DNA of 64,000 nucleotides from NCBI GenBank assembly GCA_032622095.1, contig CP136064.1, forward strand, positions 248,839,827 through 248,903,826. Reading direction: 5' to 3'. A program made the translations under genes and the position numbers. This stretch comes from Siphonodentalium dalli (lineage: Eukaryota > Mollusca > Scaphopoda > Gadilida > Siphonodentaliidae). Within the stretch, counting starts at the first letter, position 1; every line of letters begins with the position of its first letter. Shown piece after piece: positions 1 to 12,159 of the stretch. The notes beneath the pieces are model-generated. The model was given only the letters and a program-made list of their open reading frames with translations. It searched no databases and was not told the DNA's origin.

Positions 1-245
1 GAAGTCTGCGAAAAATATCATTATCCACATGACGGGCAAAGCTCAGAATACAAGGCCTCTGAAAACAACAGCGTTAGCTGATAAACTGAAAAGGGATGGT
101 TCATCAATTTACGTCATCGGGTTTAAAACCGACACTGATCCTGATAGAGTAGCCTCCCTTCCACAGGAAAGATATCAAATGTACGTCAAACGTAACAGAG
201 ATACAAAGACGCTACCAAAGCTGCTCGCTCAATATGTTGGTGAAG
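1..245 (+). CDS. VWA-1 domain, C-terminal part (exon cut by window start)
   Basis: This is the 3' part of a VWA exon that begins before the window. Reading from base 2 gives the last third of the fold: KNIIIHMTGK, then GSSIYVIGFKT (the buried beta-strand after the fourth helix), then a C-terminal helix ending LPKLLAQYVGEG. The same strand motif (Y/F-VVGF) appears in VWA-2, VWA-3 and VWA-5 of this window. The open frame continues to 316, but the exon most likely ends at 245, before GTAACA. That leaves phase 1, matching the phase-1 acceptor of the giant linker exon at 3345; the joined codon is GGT. Where the canonical VWA has ITDG in the third metal loop, this copy has MTGK, so metal binding is probably impaired. 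A frameshifted paralogue of this exon lies at 10762-11179. The domain is expected to be extracellular and to mediate protein-protein contact; the partner is unknown. Confidence 0.82.
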
Positions 246-3200
246 GTAACAGGAATTTAGTTCTTCTAGGTATTGCCCGTACTAACTTCTCAATTCCAAT
301 CTCTTCAGACTTCTAAGGCAGAACTTTCGCTTCTCATGCCTTGTGTTTTGTCATGCTCATTTGCACTTTTCTATGCGCGTTATTTTTAAAGCCAAATGCT
401 CTAATTTTATATCTTTTTATTTTGGGCACACTGCGGCAAACTTGGTACCCATCAAACCAATCTTGGTTCAGCCCAATTTGAGAAAATCATGAAATTTGAC
501 ACTGAAAGAAGAAATTATCATGCTTCATGGGGCTCAATTTCTGCTTCAAGAAACCTTTAAAGACATATTATGGACTTGTTGCGTGGAATTTATAAGTTAG
601 TACTCAGGCGGTATGCTAATATGGGGAATGTAGCAATCTACTAACATCGCCAAAATTTCAAAGATATCAACCGTACCACTCCATAGAAAACATCGTCGGA
701 ACTGCGCCCAATTGTAAATATTTACATCTCGATCTGGGACGCAACTATCGGCGATAATCTAACACAAATGATTTCGCCATCGAGAGCCATTGCATTTAAT
801 TAATAAATGAGAATGACAATGTGTATCGTCAATATGGATTAATATTAGTAACAAATAACTACTTTGAGGAAGATTATTCTCAATTTCTATTTGATCACCC
901 AACCGGAGTGTTTCACATCACTTTAAAAATGATTTGATTTTTATCAAACTGGTAGTTTATTTGGTGGCATCTGATCGCATAAGGTACCTTCGCTAGTGTT
1001 TACGACACTCACTGTCGATGATATGATTGACTAAAAATCTGTCAGATTTGGCATTTATCAACAGACACCACCTGATGACTAAATCGCAAACACTCTCCGT
1101 ATACAATTTTCATGTTTTGTACAAAGGCTGTCTATAGAGACACAAACTCTTTCTGCGCAATGTGTTTTCAAGATATAGTTTCTTTTGTCAGTGAATTTGT
1201 TGTTGTCGAAATCCACTGTTCACTATCAGTTGAATAAGGACTCATGTGCTTTATTCCCTCATGTAAAGTACTAGTAACTACAAATATTAATACTCTCAAC
1301 TTCATAACGGAACAGTCCAATTTTCAAATTCGTATTAGTGTAGCGGAAAGTGAGAATAAAATTGATTTGCAATTGAAATCATATAAATAGAAGAATTTGT
1401 AGCATATCTACATATAGAATAAATTGATTTGAAGTCATTTTAATATATAGAATTTCCTACATTTTCTGACAAATTAATTAGATCTACATCTTTAAAATAA
1501 TAGCATTACTTCAGTTATCTTATAGTAAATTAAGAATATTTCTCCTACAAATTGATAGTTAATCTATTTCAGAAATGTAAATGTAATCTGCTACTTTTAT
1601 TGCATCAAAGCTCAACAACATATTAATGTAACATAATTCAGGAACATGCACAGAAGCTTAACAATATTGCCACTTTGAATTCTTCCACTGCCTCAACTAA
1701 CTTCTAAATCTCTTAACCCTTTCATGATGGGAGCTGCACTGGTGCAGTTTTAAAGATCCTGTGCCAGTGCATTCTGTTATATATGCGAGTCTCCCATAGG
1801 AAGCATCGCATTTAAAATAGAATGCACTGGCTTTCAAGGTCAGTGGAAATATTGTTAGGCCATTTTATTCTCTTATATATGCAAGTCTCCCATAATATGC
1901 GAGGCTCCCTATGGGAGATTCGAATATATAAGAGAATGCATTGGCACAGGGGTTTTCGCAAAATTTCAGGATTCTCCAGTCATGGCAGCTGGTCATGGAA
2001 GGGTTAATCTCTCACAGATTTGAGTGTGCACTCAGGTTGATTTTGAGATACATACTGTTTGAAAGTATTGCTTTACTTTGTATCTGCCAGCTAGACCATC
2101 CCATTAACGGTCCCATTCCTCAGTAGTTGATTGGTAGCTTAATTAACCATTGCATTTTACCAATTGAAGACTTACATGAAGGTGAATTTTTACATCAACA
2201 TTAATATTTAATAATTCATATATTAAAATATAATTTTTTTTATATGTTTTCTGTATTATATTATATAATAAATTGATAATTATTCATAGAACATCCTAAT
2301 GTATAAGACAGAACAAGTTTTCTTCACATATTTATCATCAAATGATCATTCAAGTTGTTGATAATTGTTTTAACAATCACTCATTGTAAAATTGGAAAGA
2401 AATCCAATAAAATGAGAAAAGTCACGTCATTGGGAAGTGCCTGAATCAAATTAACTTGAAATTGGAAATGATGTTCAGAAATATTACATTCGTACAGGTT
2501 ACCATATCTTACAATGCTGATGTGAATTTGTAATATATATTTAAATGGGAGACCTAGCTATTTGCCTTGAGAAATTGAACCAGAATTAACTTCTTTGTCA
2601 ATACTAATCAGATGTGCATGATAATAAAAAGCAAAATAATGATTTGTTTGTTATATTTATGCAAAATATCAAGAAAACAATAACAAGATACATATCGAAG
2701 AAGAAGGACATTTTTCCGAATGTTCTTAAGTGCTTACATCTTCTGCATGACTATGTTACTGCATATATGGTATCGATATAAATCCATGAAGGATATGATC
2801 AACTCACATTGGTTTTGGAAATATTTCAATCTACCGATTACCTCAGTATCATTCTAGTATTAAATTCAGAATAAAGTTTTTGTGATATAGTTTGTGTTAA
2901 TCCTGTATATATTATGTAAAAACTGTCAGATGTCTATTTTCCTAAATATCTGTACAGTGGCAGAATTACATATTAATAAAAAGATATATATATATAATTG
3001 TATATTTGAATAACCCACTTGAGTGTTTAACATTACTTTAATACAGTTAAGGTTGTGAAACTAATCAGATGGATTAACATGCACCAGATCATATAACATT
3101 ATATGTAACCACCAATATCTCATAAAGTATGCATATACATGTCAAAATGATATAAATTTAAATATATTGAATGAAGAACTATGATGTAAATGGCTGTTTT

Positions 3201-3344
3201 TTATTTTATAAATTATTTATTATTATGTCAGAATATAATTATAAGTTTTCCATACCCTTTTATATAATTGCATTGTACCTCACAGTATTTAAGCAGATCA
3301 GAACAGTTAGAGTATCAAAAATGCAAAACAAAAAACTCTTCCAG
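246..3344 (+). other. Intron between VWA-1 and the giant linker exon
   Basis: AT-rich non-coding sequence with no ORF that resembles a protein. It holds one TTAA-flanked MITE (1713-2007). From about 1130 onward it aligns in blocks with the intron at 11180-13923, for example the shared block at 1134/11250 and the block at 2780/13690 that contains CTCACATTGGTTTTGG. Short ORFs at 1822-2126 are palindrome translations and are not genes. The intron ends with CTCTTCCAG at 3336-3344. Confidence 0.75.
1713..2007. mobile_element. Family C TTAA-flanked palindromic MITE
   Basis: TTAA at both ends, inverted ends TTAACCCTTTCATGATGGGA and TCATGGAAGGGTTAA, and two copies of the shared palindromic core (one degenerate) around a short spacer. 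No coding capacity. The related element at 12160-12422 sits at the same place in the duplicated intron, flanked by the same CTTCTAAATCTC, so this insertion predates the segmental duplication. Assignment to the piggyBac-type group rests on TTAA plus CCCTTT termini only. Confidence 0.75.
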
Positions 3345-6300
3345 GTCAAATTACAACAACGGAAACAGTAAGACCAGACAGAACTACTACTCCGATATCA
3401 TCGATACCTGATAAATCTACAACTAAAAGGTCTGCCACCTCAGATGAGACAACAACTAAACAAATGTTTATCCAAACTGAATCTACAACTAAGAAGAAAT
3501 ATTGGCCAGTTGATCATACAACAAGGAGATATATCCCTATTGAGACTATGACAAGGGATACTACAACTAGGAGAGATATCCCTACTGAGACTACAACTAG
3601 GAGAGATACCCCCGGTGAGACTACAACTAGGAGAGATATCCCTACTGAGACTACAACTAGGAGAGATACCCCCGGTGAGACTACAACTAGGAGAGATATC
3701 CCTGGTGAGACTACAACTAGTAGAGATATCCCTGGTGAGACAACAACTAGTAGAGATATCCCTGGTGAGACAACAACTAGGAGAGATATCCCCGTTGAGA
3801 CTACAACTAGGAGAGATACCCCTACTGAGACTACAAATAGGAGAGATATCCCTGGTGAGACTACAACTAGGAGAGCTATCCCTATTGAGACTATAACTAG
3901 GAGAGATATCCCCAATGAGACTACAACTAGTAGAGATATCCCTGGTGATACTACAACTAGGAGAGATATCCCTGATATTACAGCTAGGAGAGATATCCCT
4001 ATTGAGACTACAACTATGAAAGATATCCCTGGTGAGACTACAACTATGAAAGATATCCCTATTGAGACTACAACTAGGAGAGATATCCATATTGAGACTA
4101 CAACTAGGAGAGATATCCCTATTGAGACTACAACTAGGAGAGATATCCCCATTGAGACTACAACTAGGAGAGATACCCCTACTGAGACTACAACTAGGAG
4201 AGATATCCATATTGAGACTACAACAAGGAGAGATATCCCTGGTGAGACTACAACTAGGAGAGATATCCCTGGTGAGACTACAACTAGGAGAGATATCCCT
4301 ATTGAGACTATAACTAGGAGAGATATCCCTACTGAGACTACAACTAGGAGAGATATCCCTGGTGAGACTACAACTAGGACAGATATCCCTGGTGAGACTA
4401 CAACTAGGACAGATATCCCTGGTGAGACTACAACTAGGACAGATATCCCTGGTGAGACTACAACTAGGAGAGATATCCATATTGAGACTACAACTAGGAG
4501 AGATATCCCTACTGAGACTATAACTAGGAGAGATATCCCTGGTGATACTACAACTAGGAGAGATATCCCTGGTGAGACTACAACTAGGAGAAATATCCCT
4601 ACTGAGACTACAACTAGGAGAGATGTCCCTACTGAGACTATAACTAGGAGAGATATCCCTACTGAGTCTACAACTAGGAGAGATATCCATATTGAGACTC
4701 TAACTAGGAGAGATATCCCTACTGAGACTACAACTAGGAGAGATATCCCAGGTGAGACTACAACAAGGAGAGATATCCCTGGTGAGACTACAACAAGGAG
4801 AGATATCCCTGATGAGACTACAACTAGGAGAGATATCCCTATTGAGACTACAACTAGGAGAGATATCTCTATTGAGACTACAACTAGGAGAGATATCCCT
4901 GGTGAGACTACAACTAGGACAGATATCCCTGGTGAGACTACAACTAGGACAGATATCCCTGGTGAGACTACAACTAGGAGATATATTCCTGGTGAGACTA
5001 CAACTAGGACAGATATCCCTGGTGAGACTACAACTAGGACAGATATCCCTGGTGAGACTACAACTAGGAGAGATATCCCTGGTGAGACTACAACTAGGAC
5101 AGATATCCCTGGTGAGACTATAACTAGGAGAGATATCCCTACTGAGACTACAACTAGGAGAGATATCCATGGCGAGAATACAACTAGGAGATATATCCCT
5201 GGTGAGACTACAACAAGGAGAGATATCCCTGATGAGACTACAACTAGGAGAGATATCCCTATTGAGACTACAACTAGGAGAGATATATCTATTGAGACTA
5301 CAACAAGGAGAGATATCCCTGGTGAGACTACAACTAGGAGAGATACCCCTGTTGAGACTACAACTAGGAGAGATACCCCTGGTGTGACTACAACTAGGAT
5401 AGATATCCCTGGTGAGACTACAACTAGTAGAGATATCCCTGGTGATACTACAACTAGGAGAGATATCCATGATATTACAGCTAGGAGAGATATCCCTATT
5501 GAGACTACAACTATGAAAGATATCCCTGGTGAGACTACAACTATGAAAGATATCCCTATTGAGACTACAACTAGGAGAGATATCCATATTGAGACTACAA
5601 CTAGGAGAGATATCCCTATTGAGACTACAACTAGGAGAGATATCCCTGGTGAGACTACAACTAGGAGAGATATCTCTGATGAGACAACAACTAGGAGAGA
5701 TATCCCTGGTGAGACTACAACTAGGAGAGATATCCCTGGTGAGACTACAAAGAGGGGATATATCCATATTGAGCCTACAACTAGGAGAGATATCCCTATT
5801 GAGACTACAACTAGGAGATATATCCCTGGTGAGACTACATCTAGGAGAGATATCCCTGGTGAGACTACAACTAGGAGAGATATCCCTGGTGCGACTACAT
5901 CTAGGAGAGATATTCCTGGTGATCCTACAACTAGGAGAGATATCCCTGGTGAGACTACACTTAGGAGAAATATCCCTATTGAGATTACAATTAGGAGAGA
6001 CATCCCTGGTGAGACTACAACTAGGAGATATATACCTATTGATACTACAACTAGGAGAGATATCCCTGGTGAGACTATAACTATGAGAGATATCCCTGGT
6101 GAGACTACAACTAGGAGAGATATCCCTATTGAGACTACAACTAGGAGAGATATACCTATTGAGACTACAACTAGGAGAGATATCCCTGGTGAGACTACAA
6201 CTAGGACATATATCCCTGGTGAGACTACAACTAGGAGAGGTATCCCTGGTGAGACTACAACCAGAAGAGATATCTCTATTGAGACTACAACAAGGGGAGA

Positions 6301-9300
6301 TATCTCTAATGAGACTACAACTAGGAGATATATCCCCGGTTATATTACAACTAGGAGACATATCCCTGTTGAGACTACAACAAGGAGAGATATTTCTGGT
6401 GAGACTACAACTAGGAGAGATATCCCTGGTGAGACTACAACTAGAAGAGATATGCCTGTTGAGACTACAACTAGGAGAGATATCCATGGTGAGACTACAA
6501 TTAGGAGAGATATATCTGATGAGACAACAACTAGGAGAGATATCCCTGTTGAGACTACAACTAGGAGAGATATCCCTGGTGAGACTACAACTAGGAGAGA
6601 TATCCCTGATGAGACTACAACTAGGAGAGATACCCCTGGTGAGACTACAACTAGGAGAGATATCCCTGATGAGACCACAACTAGGAGAGATATCCCTGGT
6701 GAGATTACAACTAGGATAGATATCCCTGGTGATACTACAACTAGGAGAGATATCCCTGATGAGACTACAACTAGGAGAGATATCCCTGTTGAGACTACAA
6801 CTAGGAGAGATATCCCTGATGAGACTACAACTAGGAGAGATACCCCTGGTGAGACTACAACTAGGAGAGATATCCATGATGAGACCACAACTAAGAGAGA
6901 TATCCCTGGTGAGATTACAACTAGGATAGATATCCCTGGTGATACTACAACTTTGAGAGATATCCCTAATGAGACTACAACTAGGAGAGATATCCCTGTT
7001 GAGACTACAACTAGGAGAGATATACCTATTGGGACTACAACTAGGAGAGATAACCATGGTGATACTACAACTAGTAGAGATATCCCTATTGAGACTACAA
7101 CTAGGAGAGATATCCCTGGTGAGACTACAACTAGGAGAGATATCCCTGGTGAGACTACAACTAGGAGAGATATCCCTGGTGAGACTACAACTAGGAGACA
7201 TATCCCTGTTGAGACTACAACTAGGAGAGATATCCCTATTGAGACTACAACTAGGAGAGTTATCCCTGGTGATATTACAACTAGGAGAGATATCCCTATT
7301 GAGACTACAACTAGGAGATATATCCCTGGTGAGACTACAACTAGGAGAGATACCCCTGGTGAGACTACAACTAGGAGAGATATCCATGTTGAGACTACTA
7401 CTAGGAGAGATATCCCTGTTGAGACTACAACAATGAGAAGGAGTATGCCTGTTGATGCTACAACAATGAGATGGGATACACCTGTTGAGACTACAACAAT
7501 GAGAAGGAGTATGCCTGTTGATGCTACAACAATGAGATGGGATACACCTGTTGAGACTACAACACTGAGAAGGGATATGCATGTTGAGACTACAAAACTG
7601 AGAAGGGATATCCCTGTTGAGACTACAACACGGAGAAGTGATATGCCTGTTGAGACTACAACATGGAGAAGGGATATCCCTGTTGAGACTACAACAATGA
7701 GAAGGGATATCCTTGTTGATACTATAACATGGAGAAGTGATATGCCTGTTGAGACTACAACAATGAGAAGTGATATGCCTGTTGATACTACAACACAGAG
7801 AAGTGTTATGCCTGTTGAGACTACAACACGGAGAAAGGATATGCCTGTTGAGACTACAACATGGAGAAGGGATATCCCTGTTGAGACTACAACATTTAGA
7901 AGGATTATGCCTGTTGATGCTACAACAATGATAAGGGATATGCCTGTGGAGACTACAACACGGAGAAGGGATATGCATGTTGAGACTACAACAATGAGAA
8001 GGGATATGCCTGTTGAGAGTACAACAATGAGAATGGATATCCCTGTTGATACTATATCACGGCGAAGGGATATGCCTGTTGAGACTACAACAATGAGAAG
8101 GGATATCCCTGTTGATACTATAACACGGAGAAGGGATATGCCTGTTGAGACTACAACAATGAGAAGGGATATCCCCATTGAGACTACAACACGGAGAAGG
8201 GATATCTCTGGTGTTACTACGACGAGGAGAAGGGATATCCCTGTTGAGACTACGACAAGGAGAAGGGATATCCCTGTTGAGACTACAACACAGAGAAGGG
8301 ATATGCATGTTGAGACTACAACACGGAGAAGGGATATACCTGTTGAGATTACAACAACGAGAAGGAATATGCCTGTTGATGCTACAACAATGAGAAGGGA
8401 TAAGCATGTTGAGACTACAACTCGGAGAAGGGATATGCACGTTGAGACTACAAAAATGAGAAGGGATATCCCTGTTGATACTACAACACGAAGAAGGTAT
8501 ATACCTGTTGAGACTGCAACACGGAGAAGGTATATGCCTGTTGAGACTACAACATGGAGAAGGGATATGCCTGTTGAGACTACAACAATGAGAAGGGATA
8601 TCCCTGTTGATACTACAACACGGAGAAGGGATATCCCTGTTGAGACTACGACAATGAGAAGGAATATGCCTGTTGATGCTACAACAATGAGACGGGATAT
8701 GCCTGTTGAGACTACAACACGGAGAAGGGATATGCATGTTGAGACTACAAAAATGAGAAGGGATATCCCTGTTGAGACTACAACAATGAGAAGGGATATG
8801 CCTGTTGAGACTACAACACGGAGAAGGGATATCCCTGTTGAGACTACAACAATGATAAGGGATATGCCTGTTGAGACAACAACAATGAGAAGGGATATCC
8901 CTGTTGATACTATAACACGGAGAAGGGATATGCCTGTTGAGACTACAACAATGAGAAGGGATATCCCTGTTGATACTATAACACGGAGAAGGGATATGCC
9001 TGTTGAGACTACAACAATTAAAAGGAATATCCCCATTGAGACTACAACACGGAGAATGGATATCTCTGGTGTTACTACGACAATGAGAAGGGATATCCCT
9101 GTTGAGACTACAACAATGAGAAGGGATATCCCTGTTGAGACTACGACAAGGAGAAGGGATATCCCTGTTGAGACTACAACACGGAGAAGGGATATTCCTG
9201 TTGGGACTACAACAATGAGAAGGAATATGCCTGTTGATGCTACAACAATGAGAAGGGATATGCCTGTTGAGACTACAACACAGAGAAGGGATATGCACAT

Positions 9301-10106
9301 TGAGACTACAAAAATGAGAAGGGATATCCCTGTTGATACTACAGCACGGAGAAGGTATATACCTGTTGAGACTGCAACACGGAGAAGGGATATGCCTGTT
9401 GAGACTACAACACGGAGAAGGGATATCCCTGTTGAGACTACAACAATGAAAAGGGATATGCCTGTTGAGACTACAACAATGAGAAGGGATATCCCAGTTG
9501 ATACAATAACACGGATAAGGGATATGCCTGTTGAGACTACAACAATGAGAAGGGGTATCCCTGTTGATACTACAACACGGAGAAGGGATATCCCTGTTGA
9601 GACTACAACAATGAGAAGGGATATGCCTGATGAGACTACAACAATGAGAAGGGATATCCCTGTTGATACTACAACAATGAGAAGGGATATGCCTGTTGAT
9701 ACTACAACATGGAGAAGGGATATGCCTGTTGAGACTACAACACGGAGAAGGGATATCCCTGTTGAGACTAAAACATGGAGAAGGGATATCCCTATTGAGA
9801 CTACAACAATGAGAAGGGATATGCCTGTTGATACTACAACATGGAGAAGGGATATGCCTGTTGAGACTACAACACGGAGAAGGGGTATGCCTGTTGAGAC
9901 TACAACACAGAGAAGGGATGTCACCGTTGAGACTATAACACAGAGAAGGGATGTCGCCGTTGAGAATACGACAAGGAGAAAAGATATACCTGTTGAGACT
10001 ACGACAATGAGAAATGATTTCCCAGCTGTTGTTACAACAAAGCAGACTTTGATACCTCATCAAGCCACCACCCAGCAGGACATACGAACCATGTTACCTG
10101 TTGTTG
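3345..10106 (+). CDS. Giant Thr/Arg-rich tandem-repeat linker exon (about 2254 aa)
   Basis: A single open exon of 6762 nt. It is entered by CTCTTCCAG at 3344 and left at GTGAGT (10107), with phase 1 on both sides. It opens with a non-repetitive Thr-rich stretch beginning QITTTETVRP. About 130 ten-residue units follow (consensus ETTTRRDIPG, with P-I, P-T, P-V and P-D variants) to about 7425, then about 78 eleven-residue units (consensus ETTTMRRDIPV) to about 10015. It closes with a short unique tail rich in Thr and Gln. Each unit carries balanced charges (E, D against R, R), three threonines and one proline, so the segment is probably an extended, disordered polyampholyte; the threonines are candidate O-glycosylation sites. 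All length changes keep the frame. There is no signal peptide, membrane segment or cysteine-rich domain. It joins VWA-1 to linker 2 and resembles no family I can name; a mucin-like or elastic spacer role is inferred. Repeat collapse or expansion in the assembly could alter its true length. Confidence 0.85.
3540..7425 (+). repeat. 30-bp coding minisatellite (about 130 units)
   Basis: Head-to-tail 30-nt units, typically GAGACTACAACTAGGAGAGA followed by TATCCCTGGT, coding ten residues. Most carry a GATATC site. Two 27-nt units (near 3972 and 5469, coding DITARR) interrupt the register and sit 1497 bp apart within matching flanks, showing a higher-order duplication. The period is a multiple of three, so several other frames on both strands are also open. 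Confidence 0.95.
7426..10015 (+). repeat. 33-bp coding minisatellite (about 78 units)
   Basis: The period changes from 30 to 33 nt near 7429, where a Met, Arg, Trp or Gln codon is added after the Thr triplet; units read GAGACTACAACAATGAGAAG then GGATATCCCTGTT. Paired units alternate DMPV and DIPV or VDTT. A block around CAAAAATGAG at 8451 recurs at 9309, exactly 26 units (858 bp) later, and a shorter copy lies at 8748, nine units away. This again indicates higher-order duplication within the array. Confidence 0.93.
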
Positions 10107-10761
10107 GTGAGTTTTGATTGACATGCGTATGTTCTAGTATATAGCTTAGGTTATTTTAGCAATACAATTGTATGGAAAAACATTATTTAGACAGATTGAT
10201 TTGGTATTTTTTTAGACAGTTTTAATTTTGCTAGATGTTAGTAACTTAGTACTTATTTCAGTAGTGTTTTTCAGACCAGCATAATCTCATTAAAGTATCC
10301 AATATGATCACGATTTCATGCAAAGTATAAAAGTTTAATGAGCTGTACTGACCAATGGTTTTTCATATATAGTAAATTTCATTTTTTTTCCTTAAAATTT
10401 AGGCCAATTCAACTCAAACATTGCATCGTTAAATTAGGAAATAAGTTTTGAATTCAATTTGGTATGGGATTTTGACCTCAAGAAAATTCAACAAGTTGCT
10501 GAGTCATTATTGGATTCTGACGATCCTAATTTTTCACCTGTAGTCATTAGTGGAAAATGAGGAAGTATTACTAGGTGCCGGTAATCAAAACATTGACCAG
10601 CATGTTAAAACAACTATGAATGCACAAAATTTAGAGGTATGGTTAGCTGTTTTATTGTACACATACCAATTTGAAAAGGCATAGTTCATCTTGATTGGAC
10701 GATTCCATTATGTATGAGTTTTGACGTACAGCTAGAAAAATCATTAACATTTCATTTAAAG
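10107..10761 (+). other. Intron segment after the giant linker exon
   Basis: AT-rich sequence with no recognisable gene, element or long repeat. It starts with the donor GTGAGT and runs to the ATTTAAAG that could act as acceptor for the broken VWA exon at 10762. Confidence 0.6.
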
Positions 10762-11179
10762 ATAACAAGGAAAGAGACCTTATAATTCTTTGGGACACGT
10801 CTACTTCAAAGAAAGATTTCACCCTGATGAAAAGATTCACAACCAACTTTGATTCATCGCTGCAAAATATTCGCTCCGGAAAAGTCAAGGTCGGCATGAC
10901 TTCTTACAGCACTAGACCTCACATTCAGTTTAACTTGAACAAATATAACTCAAAGAGAGCCATCTGGCGTGAGATACAAAATGCAGTGGCATATCCAGGG
11001 AAGAAGCACACTAATTTAGCTGAAAAGGGATGGTTTATCAATTTACGTCGTCGGGTTTAAAACCGACACTGATCCTGATAGAGTAGCCTCCCTTCCACAG
11101 GAAAGATATCAAATGTATGTCAAACGTAACAGAGATACAAAGATGCTACCAAAGCTGCTCGCTCATTATGTTGGTGAAG
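10762..11179 (+). pseudogene. Broken VWA pseudo-exon (deletion and frameshift)
   Basis: The first part reads as the N-terminal half of a VWA domain: DLIILWDTSTS (DxSxS metal motif intact), then VKVGMTSYSTRPHIQFNLNKY, a close match in order and spacing to VWA-3, then AYPGKKHTN. The middle of the domain (the helix and strand holding the third metal loop) is missing. Sequence matching VWA-1 from GCTG(A)AAAGGGATGG onward resumes directly after CACACTAATTTA, in a different frame. In the entry frame a TAA stop appears at 11058-11060; in the other frame the C-terminal part (YVVGFKTDTDPDRVASLP) is intact to the donor-like GTAATG at 11180. The exon-like length is 418 nt, not a multiple of three. Because the flanking exons are phase 1, skipping it keeps the gene open, so I treat it as a decayed duplicate of the VWA-1 exon. 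An assembly error is the main alternative. Confidence 0.78.
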
Positions 11180-11572
11180 GTAATGGGAATTTCGTGCTTC
11201 AAGGTATTCACCATTTTAAATGTTCATGTTTCTTACACAATGCGGTCTATAGAGACTCAAACTCTTTCTGCGCAATGAGTTTTCAAGATTGAAATCCACT
11301 GTTCACTACCAGTTGAATAAGGACTCATGTGCCTTGTTCCCTCATGTCCAGTAACTAATAAATAATAATAATACTCTCTACTTCATGATGGAACAGTCAG
11401 ATTTTCAAGTTTGAGAAGAAACTTGATTTGCAATCATATAAATAGAAGAATTTGCAACATATCTACATATAGAATAAATTTAATTTGAATTCATTTTAAT
11501 ATATATAATTTATTACATTTGGTGACAAATTATATTTGAACTATATCTTTAATAATAATAGCATTACTTCAG

Positions 11573-11972
11573 TTAACCCTTTACCCAACAGAAGGGCCCT
11601 GTGCCAATGCATTCTCTTATATATGCGAGTCGACCATAGGTCGCCTCGCATATATAAGAGAATGCATTGGCTTAACACATTAAAAATTATAAAATTGTTA
11701 AAGAATGTAAGAAAAAATGGTAAAAAGTGTTAAAAAAAGATTTTTTTTAGTCCAATGCATTCTCTTATATATGCGAGGCGACCTATGGTCGACTCGCATA
11801 TATAAGAGAATGTATTGGCACAGGGCATAACTGTAACTATCACAATGTGGTCAAGGAGCCGGTTCCAATGATATCCATATGTGTAGGGTTCTATTGAGAC
11901 AGACCGAAGATATTTTAGGCTGTTGAAGCTTTATTTGGCCGGTTTTGGCCGGTTTGTTGGGTAAAGGGTTAA
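11573..11972. mobile_element. Family B TTAA-flanked MITE
   Basis: TTAA target copies at both ends and ends CCCTTTACCCAACA / TGTTGGGTAAAGGG. Two complete palindromic cores (about 11600-11670 and 11752-11822) flank an A/T-rich spacer, followed by a unique arm ending GGCCGGTTTGTTGGG. The paralogous intron at 1515-1518 lacks the element and carries TTAT between the same flanks, an empty site. Confidence 0.85.
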
Positions 11973-12159
11973 CTTATAGCAAATTAATAATATTATTCCT
12001 ACAAATTGATAGTTAATCTATTTCAGGAATGTAAATGTAATCTGCTACTTGTATTCCATCAAAGCTCAACAACATATTAATGCAACTTCATTCAGGAACA
12101 TGCACAGAAGCTAAACAATTCTTCCAACTAACTTCTTCCTCAACTAACTTCTAAATCTC

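Noticed and set aside
246..316. Extension of the VWA-1 frame to the TAA at 314-316
   Set aside because: Sequence after GTAACA has no VWA similarity, and the paralogous exon at 11179 also has a donor-like GTAATG at the same point, so the exon most likely ends at 245.
3440..10063. Very long ORFs on the - strand (up to about 1194 aa) across the repeat exon, and smaller + strand ORFs in other frames
   Set aside because: The repeat period is a multiple of three and the unit lacks stop codons in several frames, so all are mechanical shadows. Only the + frame through 3345-10106 links to splice sites in phase with the VWA exons.
11536..11733. Small ORFs with CILLYMRVDHRSPRIYKRMHW and similar (also near 1822, 13535, 27876, 29280, 32511, 41881, 57653)
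   Set aside because: All are translations of the shared palindromic MITE core, recurring in both orientations.
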